A stretch of 25,274 bases of DNA from JAIOSM01 sp023143455. Lineage in GTDB: Bacteria; Desulfobacterota; Desulfobacteria; Desulfobacterales; Desulfobacteraceae. A program made the position numbers and the translations under genes. Positions within the stretch are counted from its first letter, which is position 1; every line of letters begins with the position of its first letter. The stretch lies in assembly GCA_030632885.1 (NCBI GenBank), contig DAOVTW010000050.1, positions 1-25,274 of the forward strand. The letters run 5' to 3'. Of the stretch, positions 14,540 to 22,717 are shown piece by piece. The notes under the pieces are model-generated. The model worked only from the letters and a program-made list of their open reading frames with translations. It had not been told where the DNA came from and did not search any database.

Positions 14540-14578
14540 ATTATAGCAATAATAATCTGCCTTGGCATTGGCTATAAT
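14540..14578. terminator. hairpin after the cupin gene
   Basis: ATTATAGCAAT (14540-14550) pairs with ATTGGCTATAAT (14567-14578), with one bulged G and a 16-base loop. It begins 17 bases after the cupin stop. There is no proper T run, so termination is plausible rather than certain. Confidence 0.45.
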
Positions 14579-14592
14579 AACATTTATCTTTC

Positions 14593-14621
14593 TTGACTCA
14601 AGCAATTGTTTATACTATTAA
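14593..14621 (+). promoter_or_regulatory. promoter of the split purH operon
   Basis: TTGACT (14593-14598), 17 bases, TATTAA (14616-14621). The predicted start point, about 14628, lies before the ATG at 14664 and very close to an alternative TTG at 14631, which favours the ATG. Confidence 0.5.
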
Positions 14622-14663
14622 TCCAAAATATTGAAGTTAACTGATAATTTAGTAAGGAATAAA

Positions 14664-15347
14664 ATGGATAAAAATATTGTTGGGCAAATTGATGATTCAG
14701 TAAAAATTGAAACCATTCTTGCCAGCGTATCAGACAAGTCAGGACTTGATACTTTTATTCCTGAACTTTTGAGAATAAACCCTGGTCTCACTATTCTTTC
14801 AACAGGTGGAACTTATAACAAAATTAAAGAGGTTCTTGGTAGCGGTGCTGATAAATGCTTAAAAAAGGTATCTGAATACACAGGGCAACCTGAGACCCAG
14901 GGTGGGCTCGTTAAAACCCTTGATTTTAAAATCTATCTTGGACTTCTTACAGAAACATACAATGAATCACATCAGAATGATCTTGCAAGAGTATCAGGAA
15001 AGAAAATTGACATGGTAATAGTCAATCTTTATCCATTTGCTGAGACTATTGCAAAACCTGATGTAACATGTGAAATGGCAAGGGGGAATATCGATATTGG
15101 CGGGCCAACCATGATAAGAGCTGCTGCAAAAAACTATATCAGGGTTGCTTCTGTTGTTAATCCGTTGTCTTACGCTCCCATCATAAACACTATGGAACAA
15201 AATAATGGTAGCCTAACCCTTGAAGATCGTTTTAATCTGTCAAAAAAAGCATTTGAACATACAGCAGTATATGACAGAACCATTGCTGACTTTCTTTGCA
15301 CTAAAACTTTAAATGAATTAAATGACTGCTACAACACAGGAGAATAA
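14664..15347 (+). CDS. purH: IMP cyclohydrolase (N-terminal PurH half, stand-alone)
   Basis: From the ATG at 14664 (AAGGA upstream) the product is 227 residues, equal to the MGS-like N-terminal domain of bifunctional PurH. It closes FAICAR to IMP, the last step of purine synthesis. Seen: ETILASVSDKSGLDTFIPEL, TILSTGGTYNKIKEVLG, VSEYTGQPETQGGLVKTLDF, VNLYPFAETIAKP, IDIGGPTMIRAAAKN and SKKAFEHTAVYDRTIADFL. The common KTLHPKIHGG loop is here KTLDFKIYLG, so the His-Pro is changed while both lysines remain. The transformylase half is a separate gene starting after a two-base gap, with its own ribosome site. The second half being present and intact argues for a true split rather than decay. Confidence 0.9.
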   Translation: MDKNIVGQIDDSVKIETILASVSDKSGLDTFIPELLRINPGLTILSTGGTYNKIKEVLGSGADKCLKKVSEYTGQPETQGGLVKTLDFKIYLGLLTETYNESHQNDLARVSGKKIDMVIVNLYPFAETIAKPDVTCEMARGNIDIGGPTMIRAAAKNYIRVASVVNPLSYAPIINTMEQNNGSLTLEDRFNLSKKAFEHTAVYDRTIADFLCTKTLNELNDCYNTGE

Positions 15348-15349
15348 AC

Positions 15350-16600
15350 ATGAGTGATGATTTAAAGAAAATGTATAGAACTATAATGGATGATCATTTT
15401 ACGCCACACATGGAAATATCTTTTGTTGATAAAGATAAAAAACAGACTCTGTTTTATGAAAAGGTTTCCTGGACAATAGATGGAGTTAACAAGGGTTTGA
15501 GGTATGGAGAAAACCCTGGTCAGGAGGCTGCTTTGTATCGTCCTGTTAATGGCAATTTGATTCTGGGTGATACCCAGACAATAAGCCCTGGAAAATACCT
15601 TGTATCTGATATTGAACTTTTACAATCAGGAAAACATCCTGGCAAAACAAACCTTACTGATGCTGACAATGCCTTAAATATTTTAAGATATTTCAGCTCA
15701 ACACCTTGCGCTGTAATTGTAAAACATAATAATCCATGCGGAGCAGCAAGGGCTGACTCTCTTGAAGAGGCATATTCAAAAGCATATATGGCAGACAGGA
15801 TAGCAGCTTTTGGAGGGTGTATTGCCGTTAACAGATCCCTTGACAAAGCAACTTGTGAGGCAATTGCAAGCCAATATGCTGAAGTAGTTGTAGCGCCGGA
15901 TTTTGAAGAAGGTGCTTTTGATATTTTAGCAAAAAAGAAAAACTTAAGGGTAATAAAAATCAACAATATCGAAAAGCTAAACAATTTTATTGGAGAAAGA
16001 GTGCCTGAATTTAAAGCTCTCATTGATGGTGGTATTGTTGCCCAATGGTCATTTGCTCCAAAGACACTTTCTAAAGAAGATTTTATAATTGCTAAAACAG
16101 AATATAAAGAAAAGGTTTACACTATAGAGCGGAAACCCAGTGTAGAAGAATATGATGATATGCTCTTTGGATGGCTTGTGGAATCAGGTATTTCTTCAAA
16201 CTCTGTTATTTATGTAAAAGATAATGTTACTGTGGGTATTGGAACAGGCGAACAAGACAGGGTTGGCGTAGCTGAGATAGCTGTTGATAAGGCATATAGA
16301 AAACTTATGGATCGCTATTCGTTTGAAAGATACGGGACACCTCTTGCTCTTCTTAAAGATCAGGACAAAAGAAAAGAGATAGAAAATGATGTCAATAATG
16401 AAAAAGGCGGGCTTATTGGTTCCACAATGGTAAGTGATGCATTTTTTCCGTTCAGAGATGGTATTGATGTGGGACTTGACCAGGGGGTAAAAGCAGTTGT
16501 TCAGCCTGGCGGATCATTAAACGATTATGAATCTATTGAAGCATGTAATGAAAATAATGCCACCATGGTTTATACTTCCCAGAGAAGTTTTAAACATTAA
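15350..16600 (+). CDS. purH: AICAR transformylase (C-terminal PurH half, stand-alone)
   Basis: This 416-residue protein is the AICARFT half of PurH and transfers formyl from 10-formyl-tetrahydrofolate to AICAR. Seen: GLRYGENPGQEAALYRP, the catalytic AVIVKHNNPCGAARADS (Lys-His pair), DRIAAFGGCIAVNRSLD, AEVVVAPDFEEGAFDIL, SDAFFPFRDGIDVG and QPGGSLNDYESIEACNENNA. It has its own AGGAG ribosome site seven bases before the ATG, and its start is two bases after the cyclohydrolase stop. It has about 30 extra N-terminal residues before the fold begins. The 3' end lies at the foot of a long palindrome shared with the convergent rnb-like gene. Confidence 0.92.
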   Translation: MSDDLKKMYRTIMDDHFTPHMEISFVDKDKKQTLFYEKVSWTIDGVNKGLRYGENPGQEAALYRPVNGNLILGDTQTISPGKYLVSDIELLQSGKHPGKTNLTDADNALNILRYFSSTPCAVIVKHNNPCGAARADSLEEAYSKAYMADRIAAFGGCIAVNRSLDKATCEAIASQYAEVVVAPDFEEGAFDILAKKKNLRVIKINNIEKLNNFIGERVPEFKALIDGGIVAQWSFAPKTLSKEDFIIAKTEYKEKVYTIERKPSVEEYDDMLFGWLVESGISSNSVIYVKDNVTVGIGTGEQDRVGVAEIAVDKAYRKLMDRYSFERYGTPLALLKDQDKRKEIENDVNNEKGGLIGSTMVSDAFFPFRDGIDVGLDQGVKAVVQPGGSLNDYESIEACNENNATMVYTSQRSFKH

Positions 16601-16671
16601 GGATCGAAAAGCAAATAAATTGAACCAAAATCCTTCGCAATTTTTGTCCAATTTATTATGCTCTCGATCCT
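16600..16671. terminator. long inverted repeat between purH and the RNB gene
   Basis: Bases 16600-16622 and 16649-16671 are inverted copies about 23 bp long (AGGATCGA followed by AGCAAATAAATTG on the left), with three or four differences and a 26-base loop. It fills the gap between two convergent genes and even covers the stop codon of the ribonuclease gene (16670-16672). There is no T run. It probably acts as a bidirectional terminator or a 3'-end stabiliser. Confidence 0.6.
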
Positions 16672-18649
16672 AAGCAAATAAAGAAATTTGATCGCGCCTG
16701 GCATTTACATGCTGTATTGTGACCTGCACAAGGTCACCAGGTCTCATATTATAACCACCTGAGGGAAGTTTCGATTCCAACATAAAATCTTTTAAAAGAA
16801 CTACGCAAAAATCCCTATGAGATTCGAGTACAAGGGTGTCAAATTCTTTTCCCTGCATTGTTTCAAGGTATTTTAGAATCCAATATCTTCGTCTCAACAT
16901 CTGAAGCTTGTTTGCATTTGAAACAGGTAATATAAGGTTTTGAAGAATTTGCTCTACATCATCCTTTGAATATGGATCTTCATATCCAAGAATTCCTCTA
17001 ATCTGTCTATGCGTTAAAAGATCATAATATTTTCTTATGGGGGAAGTTGCTGTTACATAGGCTTTTACACCAAGTCCGGAATGAGGTGATGGTTCAGCAC
17101 TGACTATAGCTCGGGAAAGCTTTCTTCTCTGCATACAATTTAAATAGAGAGAGGTTTCTATCCCTTTAAAAAGCCGTTCTCTTGGTTCGATTTGTGACCT
17201 GAATGCAGCAGGGACATCATTATCAGCAAGAAATCCCGCCATAAGCGAATTTGCAAGAATCATAAATTCAGACACAAGCATTCTTGATGGGTTTTCCCTG
17301 TCTACTTTGACAAGCTTAATTTCACCAGTCTCTTCAATCCATATATTGATTTCAGGAAGAGTTATCTGAACAGCTCCTGATTTAAACCTCTTTTCTCTCA
17401 AAGTAGTTGCCATTTTAAAAAGAGTTGTAATTGGCTCTTCTTTTCCGTTCAAAAGATTTGCTTCGGTATATGACATCTGGTTTTGTACTTTAATGATTCC
17501 AGGGACAATCTCATAATCAATGATTTCAAAAAACCGACTCAACCTGACATGTGTTGTTATGGTGGGTCTTATTTCTCCCTGCTTCAAGCTATATAAATCT
17601 TCAGACAATTGAGGAGGAATCATGGAAATTTTAGCATCAGGCATATAAATGGAACTTCCTTTTCCCATGGCGGCAATATCTATTTTATCTTGGGCTTTGA
17701 TATAAAACCCTAAGTCAATTATATGAACATAAAGGTTGTAGCCATCTTCAACCTTTTCAAAACTCAAGGCATCATCAAAATCAAGAGTTGATTGACCATC
17801 AATTGTGATAACAGCCTGATCTGTAAAATCTCTTCTTTTGGAATCTTTTTCAAGATCATTTAAACGTGGAGTAAGTGTCTTAACCTCTTCTAATACCGAT
17901 TTAGAAAATCCTGTTTCAATATCCATCCGTAAAAGATCAATGTTTTCATCTTTATCCCAGACACCTGCCCTAACAAGAATATTGAATATTTGATCTGCAA
18001 TTTTTAAATCTGCTTTTACAATCATAGCCCTAGCAACAGCAGCAGTATTGCTTTCTTTTTCAAAAAGATAATACATTTTAAGAATATTTAATATTTCTTT
18101 GTCAGCATTCTTAATTTCATCACTTTGTTCATTTAATACCGACTTTATAAAGGCTGCGCCTCTATCAATTAAAGAAAGCTTTTGTTCTTCCTCTTTGATT
18201 TGTCTTTTTTTTACTTCAAGTTGTTCTGGTGAACAAGGGGTAAGCCCTGTTTTCCTGAATTTAAAATACAATCTATCATTAAAAAATGCTCTAATCACTG
18301 CTGCTTCATAGTCTGAAATCAAGGGAGGATCAAAACAGAAACTTGCCATAGTAGGGATATCAATTTCATCTTCTTCCTCACAAAGGATTTCCCATATTTC
18401 ACTGATATCAATTTTTTCTGATAATTCTTTTCTGTTTTGTGTTATTTTTTGTAATTTTTTTAGAAGAGAATCTTTTGTAAGCGAGGAATCAAGCGTATCT
18501 TCAGACATATGGGACAGCCTGTTTTCTGAAAATGCAATCTCCCTGTTATTCTCATTAAGTAATCTTAAGCGGTTGTTTTTCACTTCTAATATTACTGCTG
18601 AAATAACTCTTTGCTGCTCTATATATTCTACAATACTTCCAATTTTCAT
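16670..18649 (-). CDS. RNB-domain exoribonuclease (RNase II/R family)
   Basis: The 659-residue protein contains a complete RNB catalytic domain (about residues 280-580). QAVITIDGQSTLDFDDALSF holds the four active-site Asp in the RNase II spacing (D, +6, +8, +9), followed by YNLYVHIIDLGFYI, GSSIYMPDAKISMIPPQLSE and AYVTATSPIRKYYDLLTHRQ. The N-terminal 250 residues are not a standard cold-shock pair and look family-specific, with many charged helices. A C-terminal S1-like region (GDLVQVTIQHVNARRDQISLF) ends the protein. It degrades RNA from the 3' end in the cytosol. No ribosome site is obvious. It is divergent from the Smr gene (gap 18650-18741). Confidence 0.88.
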   Translation of the reverse strand: MKIGSIVEYIEQQRVISAVILEVKNNRLRLLNENNREIAFSENRLSHMSEDTLDSSLTKDSLLKKLQKITQNRKELSEKIDISEIWEILCEEEDEIDIPTMASFCFDPPLISDYEAAVIRAFFNDRLYFKFRKTGLTPCSPEQLEVKKRQIKEEEQKLSLIDRGAAFIKSVLNEQSDEIKNADKEILNILKMYYLFEKESNTAAVARAMIVKADLKIADQIFNILVRAGVWDKDENIDLLRMDIETGFSKSVLEEVKTLTPRLNDLEKDSKRRDFTDQAVITIDGQSTLDFDDALSFEKVEDGYNLYVHIIDLGFYIKAQDKIDIAAMGKGSSIYMPDAKISMIPPQLSEDLYSLKQGEIRPTITTHVRLSRFFEIIDYEIVPGIIKVQNQMSYTEANLLNGKEEPITTLFKMATTLREKRFKSGAVQITLPEINIWIEETGEIKLVKVDRENPSRMLVSEFMILANSLMAGFLADNDVPAAFRSQIEPRERLFKGIETSLYLNCMQRRKLSRAIVSAEPSPHSGLGVKAYVTATSPIRKYYDLLTHRQIRGILGYEDPYSKDDVEQILQNLILPVSNANKLQMLRRRYWILKYLETMQGKEFDTLVLESHRDFCVVLLKDFMLESKLPSGGYNMRPGDLVQVTIQHVNARRDQISLFA

Positions 18650-18706
18650 GAAGGATTATTTTAACAGGAAGGCATTTCAAAGTCAATCAACTAAGAAACG
18701 ATCTTC

Positions 18707-18735
18707 TTGAAAAAAATGTGAAATTAAACTAAATA
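18707..18735 (+). promoter_or_regulatory. putative promoter of the Smr gene
   Basis: TTGAAA (18707-18712), 17 bases, TAAATA (18730-18735). If it is used, transcription would begin near 18742, which is the ATG itself, and no ribosome site is visible. Confidence 0.35.
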
Positions 18736-18741
18736 TAACAG

Positions 18742-19308
18742 ATGGCAAAAAAAAATAAAAACAAGATAAGGGTTATTGATTCTAATCAGGATTTAAGTGA
18801 TCTTTTTGCTGACAAGCCAGGGTTAGAGCCTGCTATGGAGGAATTAACCAAAAACTCATTTTTCTCCCATGAACATGATTTAGAGCCTGAAATATCTGAC
18901 AAAGAATTTGCTGAGCTTTTGGATAATTCTCTTAAAGGGAAAAGCATGGATAAAATGTTGCAGGGGAAAAAAGAAAGAGGTGGTCCCCAAAAAGTCCCTT
19001 TAAGTAAAAGACTGAAAAGATATCCTCCGCCTGAATCAAGACTTGATTTGCATGGATTTACAAGTGATGGTGCTACTCTAAAAGCTGACTCCTACATCAG
19101 AACCGCTTTTAAAAATGGGTTCTTTACTTTGAAAATAATAGTTGGCAAAGGAATACATTCTGAATTTGGTGCTGTGTTGCCTGATACTATCCAAGATCTG
19201 CTTGTAAAATTAAAAGATGAAAGTATTGTTTTACACTTTGCCTTTGAAAAGAAAAAAAAATCACAAAGCGGTGCTATAATTGTTTATTTAAATCAATTCA
19301 ACGATTGA
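18742..19308 (+). CDS. Smr-domain protein
   Basis: In this 188-residue protein, residues about 95-185 are an Smr domain: RLDLHGFTSDGATLKADSYI, then FFTLKIIVGKGIHSEFGAVL and SGAIIVYL. Stand-alone Smr proteins (YdaL-like) can bind or nick nucleic acids; the LDLHG and GKG motifs carry the conserved residues. The first 90 residues are charged and probably disordered, with a Lys-rich start (MAKKNKNKIRVIDSN). The ATG lacks a visible ribosome site. The 3' end overlaps the convergent mltG gene by 11 bases. Confidence 0.9.
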   Translation: MAKKNKNKIRVIDSNQDLSDLFADKPGLEPAMEELTKNSFFSHEHDLEPEISDKEFAELLDNSLKGKSMDKMLQGKKERGGPQKVPLSKRLKRYPPPESRLDLHGFTSDGATLKADSYIRTAFKNGFFTLKIIVGKGIHSEFGAVLPDTIQDLLVKLKDESIVLHFAFEKKKKSQSGAIIVYLNQFND

Positions 19309-20311
19309 GCTGATATTTTCGGACTGCTTTATTATGCTCTTTAATTGTTTTTGAAAACTTATGAGTGGTATCTTTTTTTGAAACAAAAAATATAAAATCT
19401 GTATAAGCAGGGTAAAGAGCAGCCTTAATGGACAGCCCGCCAGGACTTGCAATGGGTCCAGGGGGAAGAGCTTTGATCCTATAAGTGTTATAAGGTGTCC
19501 ATGTCCTAAGATCTTTTCTTGTGATATTACCATTAAAATCTTTGATCCCATAAATAACTGTAGGATCGCTTTGAAGCCGCATCCCTTTTTTGAGCCTGTT
19601 ATGAAATACTGATGAAATCAATGGTCTCTCTTTTGCATCTCCTGTTTCTTTTTCAATAATAGAAGCTAAAGTAACAATTTGATGTACAGAAAACCCGATA
19701 TCCTTAGTTAATTTTCTAAATTCAGGGGTATAAGCTTCATTAAAAGTTTTAACCATTGCTTGAATAATCTGTTTTTGTGATGTGTTTTTAGGGAAAAAAT
19801 AAGTTTCAGGATAAAGGTAACCTTCAAGAGTAGCTTGTTTAATGCCAAGTGTTTCTGCATAGGCTTCACTGTAAGCTAAAAGAATAAAATTTTCTTTTGT
19901 ACCAAATCCCGCGTTCTCCACTCGTTGTGCAATTTCTTTTATATTTAGCCCCTCGGGCAAAGTTAGTTTATATAGATTTACACTCCCTTTTGTTATAATA
20001 GAAAGGATCTGTAAGGGAGTTTTTGATGCTGAAAGCATATATTCACCGGCTTTGAGATCTTTTGCAGATTCCTTATACCTGACAAGGATTTTGAAAAAAA
20101 AGCTGCTTTTAATAATGCCCTTTTTTTGAAGATTATCTGATATTTCTGAAAGATTCTGCCCTGACTTTATATTAATTTTTTTAGCAAAACCCGTAGGATC
20201 ACCGGGTGAATTTGAAAATTTAGAAATTTTTTGAAAAAAAACAAATGAGGCAATAAGTACACAAAGTAACAAAATACCCGTAAAACGAACAATATTTTTA
20301 AAATTCAACAT
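19298..20311 (-). CDS. mltG: endolytic murein transglycosylase MltG
   Basis: The 337-residue protein is anchored by one N-terminal helix (about residues 8-26: VRFTGILLLCVLIASFVFF) with its body in the periplasm. A LysM-like part (INIKSGQNLSEISDNLQKKG) precedes the YceG/MltG domain, with LTLPEGLNIKEIAQRVENAG, EGYLYPETYFFPKN and the catalytic Glu in VTLASIIEKETG. Further conserved stretches are SSVFHNRLKKGMRLQSDPTV and TYRIKALPPGPIASPGGLSI. MltG cleaves nascent glycan chains and so sets their length. The length matches the family. It is divergent from the radical SAM gene. Confidence 0.94.
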   Translation of the reverse strand: MLNFKNIVRFTGILLLCVLIASFVFFQKISKFSNSPGDPTGFAKKINIKSGQNLSEISDNLQKKGIIKSSFFFKILVRYKESAKDLKAGEYMLSASKTPLQILSIITKGSVNLYKLTLPEGLNIKEIAQRVENAGFGTKENFILLAYSEAYAETLGIKQATLEGYLYPETYFFPKNTSQKQIIQAMVKTFNEAYTPEFRKLTKDIGFSVHQIVTLASIIEKETGDAKERPLISSVFHNRLKKGMRLQSDPTVIYGIKDFNGNITRKDLRTWTPYNTYRIKALPPGPIASPGGLSIKAALYPAYTDFIFFVSKKDTTHKFSKTIKEHNKAVRKYQLNR

Positions 20312-20422
20312 ATTCTAACAAATTTTCCTATTTAATTATAAAATCTGTTTTTAAAACATGTAAAATAGTTTAAAATTATATTATTGTCAAAACAATTAAA
20401 AAGATCAACAGGGAACTGAAAA

Positions 20423-21574
20423 ATGATAAAAGAAGAGTATAACGGATTTGAACAAGGTCCCATAAGACCTCCAAGTGAAGCTTCAAGCTTATTGCTTAGA
20501 ATTACACGAAACTGCCCATGGAATAAATGTACTTTTTGCAGTATTTATAAAAATAAAGATTTTTCTTTAAGACCCCTTGAAAATATAATTAAAGATATAG
20601 ATTTATTACATAAATATATTAACGGAATAATGCACGACCTGGACCTTACATTAACTTTTGATACTAAAAAGCTAAATGATCTTTTTAATTCTTTTGAGAT
20701 AAAAGACAGGGCAGCTTTTAATGCAGCACTGCACTGGCATTCCACGGGAATGCGCTCCATATTCCTTCAAGATGCAAACTCTCTCATCATGAAACCAGAT
20801 GACCTTGTAACACTCTTAACTCATATAAAAAAACGTTTTCCCCTGGTAAGAAGAATAACTTCCTACGCAAGATCACATACAATTGCAAGAATCAGTTTGG
20901 AAAATATGAAACACCTATCTGTTGCCGGGCTTAACCGTATTCATATAGGTATGGAATCAGGATCTGACAAAATACTGAAAATGATAAAAAAAGGAGTGGA
21001 TAAAGCAGGCCATATAAAGGCTGGTCTTAGAGTAAAAGAAGCTGGAATTGAGCTTTCAGAATATGTCATGCCGGGACTTGGTGGAGTTGAACTCTCTATT
21101 GAAAATGCATTGGAAACCGCTGAAGCCTTGAACATGATAAATCCTGACTTTATCAGAATAAGATCGCTTGCTCTACCGCCCAGAGCCCCTCTTGCTCAAA
21201 AATGGGAAAACGGCAGTTTTGTAAAATGCACTGACCTTATGGTGGCAAAAGAGTTAAGGCTGTTTATTGAAAATCTATATGACATTGATTCCCACATCAA
21301 AAGCGATCATATCTTAAATTTAATTGAAACTATTGATGGCAAAATGCCGGAAGACAAAGAGAAATTACTCTCTATACTTGATTCATTCCTTGATATGGAA
21401 CCTGAACAACAGGTTTTATATCAGATTGGAAGAAGAATGGGGCTTTTCAGAGGACCCGATGATATGGAGGACACCGAGCTTCTCAACCAGGTAAAACAAA
21501 CCTGTCAGGCAAACGGGATAACTGTTGACAATGTTGATTCTGTAATAGATGGTTTAATGAAACGTTTTGTCTGA
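20423..21574 (+). CDS. radical SAM protein with CX4CX2C cluster motif
   Basis: The 383-residue protein starts MIKEEYNGFEQGPIRPPSEA and carries NCPWNKCTFC at residues 30-39. That gives cysteines at 31, 36 and 39, spacing CX4CX2C rather than CX3CX2C, as in a subset of radical SAM enzymes. GMESGSDKILKMIKKGVDKA and SEYVMPGLGGVELS are the following barrel motifs. No B12-binding domain is seen. The reaction is unknown. The ribosome site is GGGAAC before the ATG. It overlaps hemW by eight bases (21567-21574), so the two are probably translated together; the pairing suggests a shared function but does not define it. Confidence 0.87.
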   Translation: MIKEEYNGFEQGPIRPPSEASSLLLRITRNCPWNKCTFCSIYKNKDFSLRPLENIIKDIDLLHKYINGIMHDLDLTLTFDTKKLNDLFNSFEIKDRAAFNAALHWHSTGMRSIFLQDANSLIMKPDDLVTLLTHIKKRFPLVRRITSYARSHTIARISLENMKHLSVAGLNRIHIGMESGSDKILKMIKKGVDKAGHIKAGLRVKEAGIELSEYVMPGLGGVELSIENALETAEALNMINPDFIRIRSLALPPRAPLAQKWENGSFVKCTDLMVAKELRLFIENLYDIDSHIKSDHILNLIETIDGKMPEDKEKLLSILDSFLDMEPEQQVLYQIGRRMGLFRGPDDMEDTELLNQVKQTCQANGITVDNVDSVIDGLMKRFV

Positions 21575-22706
21575 GAAAAAAAGCATATATATTCATATCC
21601 CTTTTTGTGTAAAAAAGTGCTTCTATTGTGATTTTTATTCTGTTGAAAACCAATCCTTACAATCAGATTATACCAGAACACTGGTAAATGAAATTAAACT
21701 GAAATCGTGTTCAAATTCTAACTTTAGCACAATCTATTTTGGCGGTGGAACTCCTTCGACTCTCTCCATAAGTCATATAGAACAAATCCTGTCAGCGCTT
21801 TATAAAAACTTTAGAATAGACAAAAATTCAGAAATTACCATGGAGGTAAATCCAGGCACAATTGATAAAAACTATCTTGCAGGCTTAAAAACCTTGGGAG
21901 TTAACAGGCTCAACATTGGAGTACAATCATTTCAGGATGACAAACTAAAATTTTTAGGAAGAATCCACTCAGCTAAACAGGCAGAAAAAGCTATTGAGTT
22001 TTCAAAAAATGCCGGGTTTAAAAATATTGGGATTGATTTAATATACGGTATCCCACACCAGGATGAACAAGCCTGGCTTAAAGATTTAAACAAAGCTATT
22101 TCTTACAAACTTTCGCACCTTTCCTGCTATATGCTAACCTTTGAGAATAATACTCCTTTACACAACCAATTTAAACAAGGCTTGATAAAACCTGTATCTA
22201 AAGAAACTCTTTTTTCTTTTTTCATCACAACGTCAAATACCCTGAAAAAAAATAATTATATCCACTATGAAATATCAAACTTTGCATCCAATTTAGAAAA
22301 CAGGTCAAAACATAATAGAAAATACTGGAATCAAACTCCTTATATCGGTTTTGGAGCTTCGGCTCACTCTTATGACAATAAAACGAGATCATGGAACCAT
22401 GCTGATATCAAAAAATATATTGCTGAACTTAATAAAAACATATTACCCATTGCAGGCAAAGAGACCCTTTCAAAAGAACAACAAATAATTGAAATGATTA
22501 TGTTGGGGCTAAGAACTTCACCGGGAATTGATTTAATAAAGTTTAAAAAAGATTTTGATAAAGATTTCTTAACTCATTTTAGTAATATCTTAACCCAGCT
22601 TGAAAAAGAGAAATTCTATAAACCAGATACAAATAGATTTGCTCTCACACAAAAAGCCTGGTGTTATCTTGACAATATCATCAAACTCTTTGTGGATTTT
22701 ATTTAA
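21567..22706 (+). CDS. hemW: HemW-like radical SAM protein
   Basis: The 379-residue protein starts at TTG (21567), the only usable start after the in-frame stop at 21558. It begins MSEKKSIYIHIPFCVKKCFY with the [4Fe-4S] site C14-x3-C18-x2-C21 (KKCFYCDFYS). GGGTPSTLS, EITMEVNPGTI, VNRLNIGVQSFQDDKLKFLG, RIHSAKQAEKAI and IDLIYGIPHQ follow, and GFGASAHSYDN is typical of the HemN_C side. CDF after the cluster is the HemW pattern rather than the HemN CGC. HemW proteins bind heme and act in its trafficking, and are not usually coproporphyrinogen oxidases. It converges with selB across 11 bases. Confidence 0.9.
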   Translation: MSEKKSIYIHIPFCVKKCFYCDFYSVENQSLQSDYTRTLVNEIKLKSCSNSNFSTIYFGGGTPSTLSISHIEQILSALYKNFRIDKNSEITMEVNPGTIDKNYLAGLKTLGVNRLNIGVQSFQDDKLKFLGRIHSAKQAEKAIEFSKNAGFKNIGIDLIYGIPHQDEQAWLKDLNKAISYKLSHLSCYMLTFENNTPLHNQFKQGLIKPVSKETLFSFFITTSNTLKKNNYIHYEISNFASNLENRSKHNRKYWNQTPYIGFGASAHSYDNKTRSWNHADIKKYIAELNKNILPIAGKETLSKEQQIIEMIMLGLRTSPGIDLIKFKKDFDKDFLTHFSNILTQLEKEKFYKPDTNRFALTQKAWCYLDNIIKLFVDFI

Positions 22707-22717
22707 TGGAACGTAAT

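Noticed and set aside
15520..16023. Minus-strand 167-residue frame
   Set aside because: It is a shadow of the AICAR transformylase gene, whose family motifs are intact on the plus strand.
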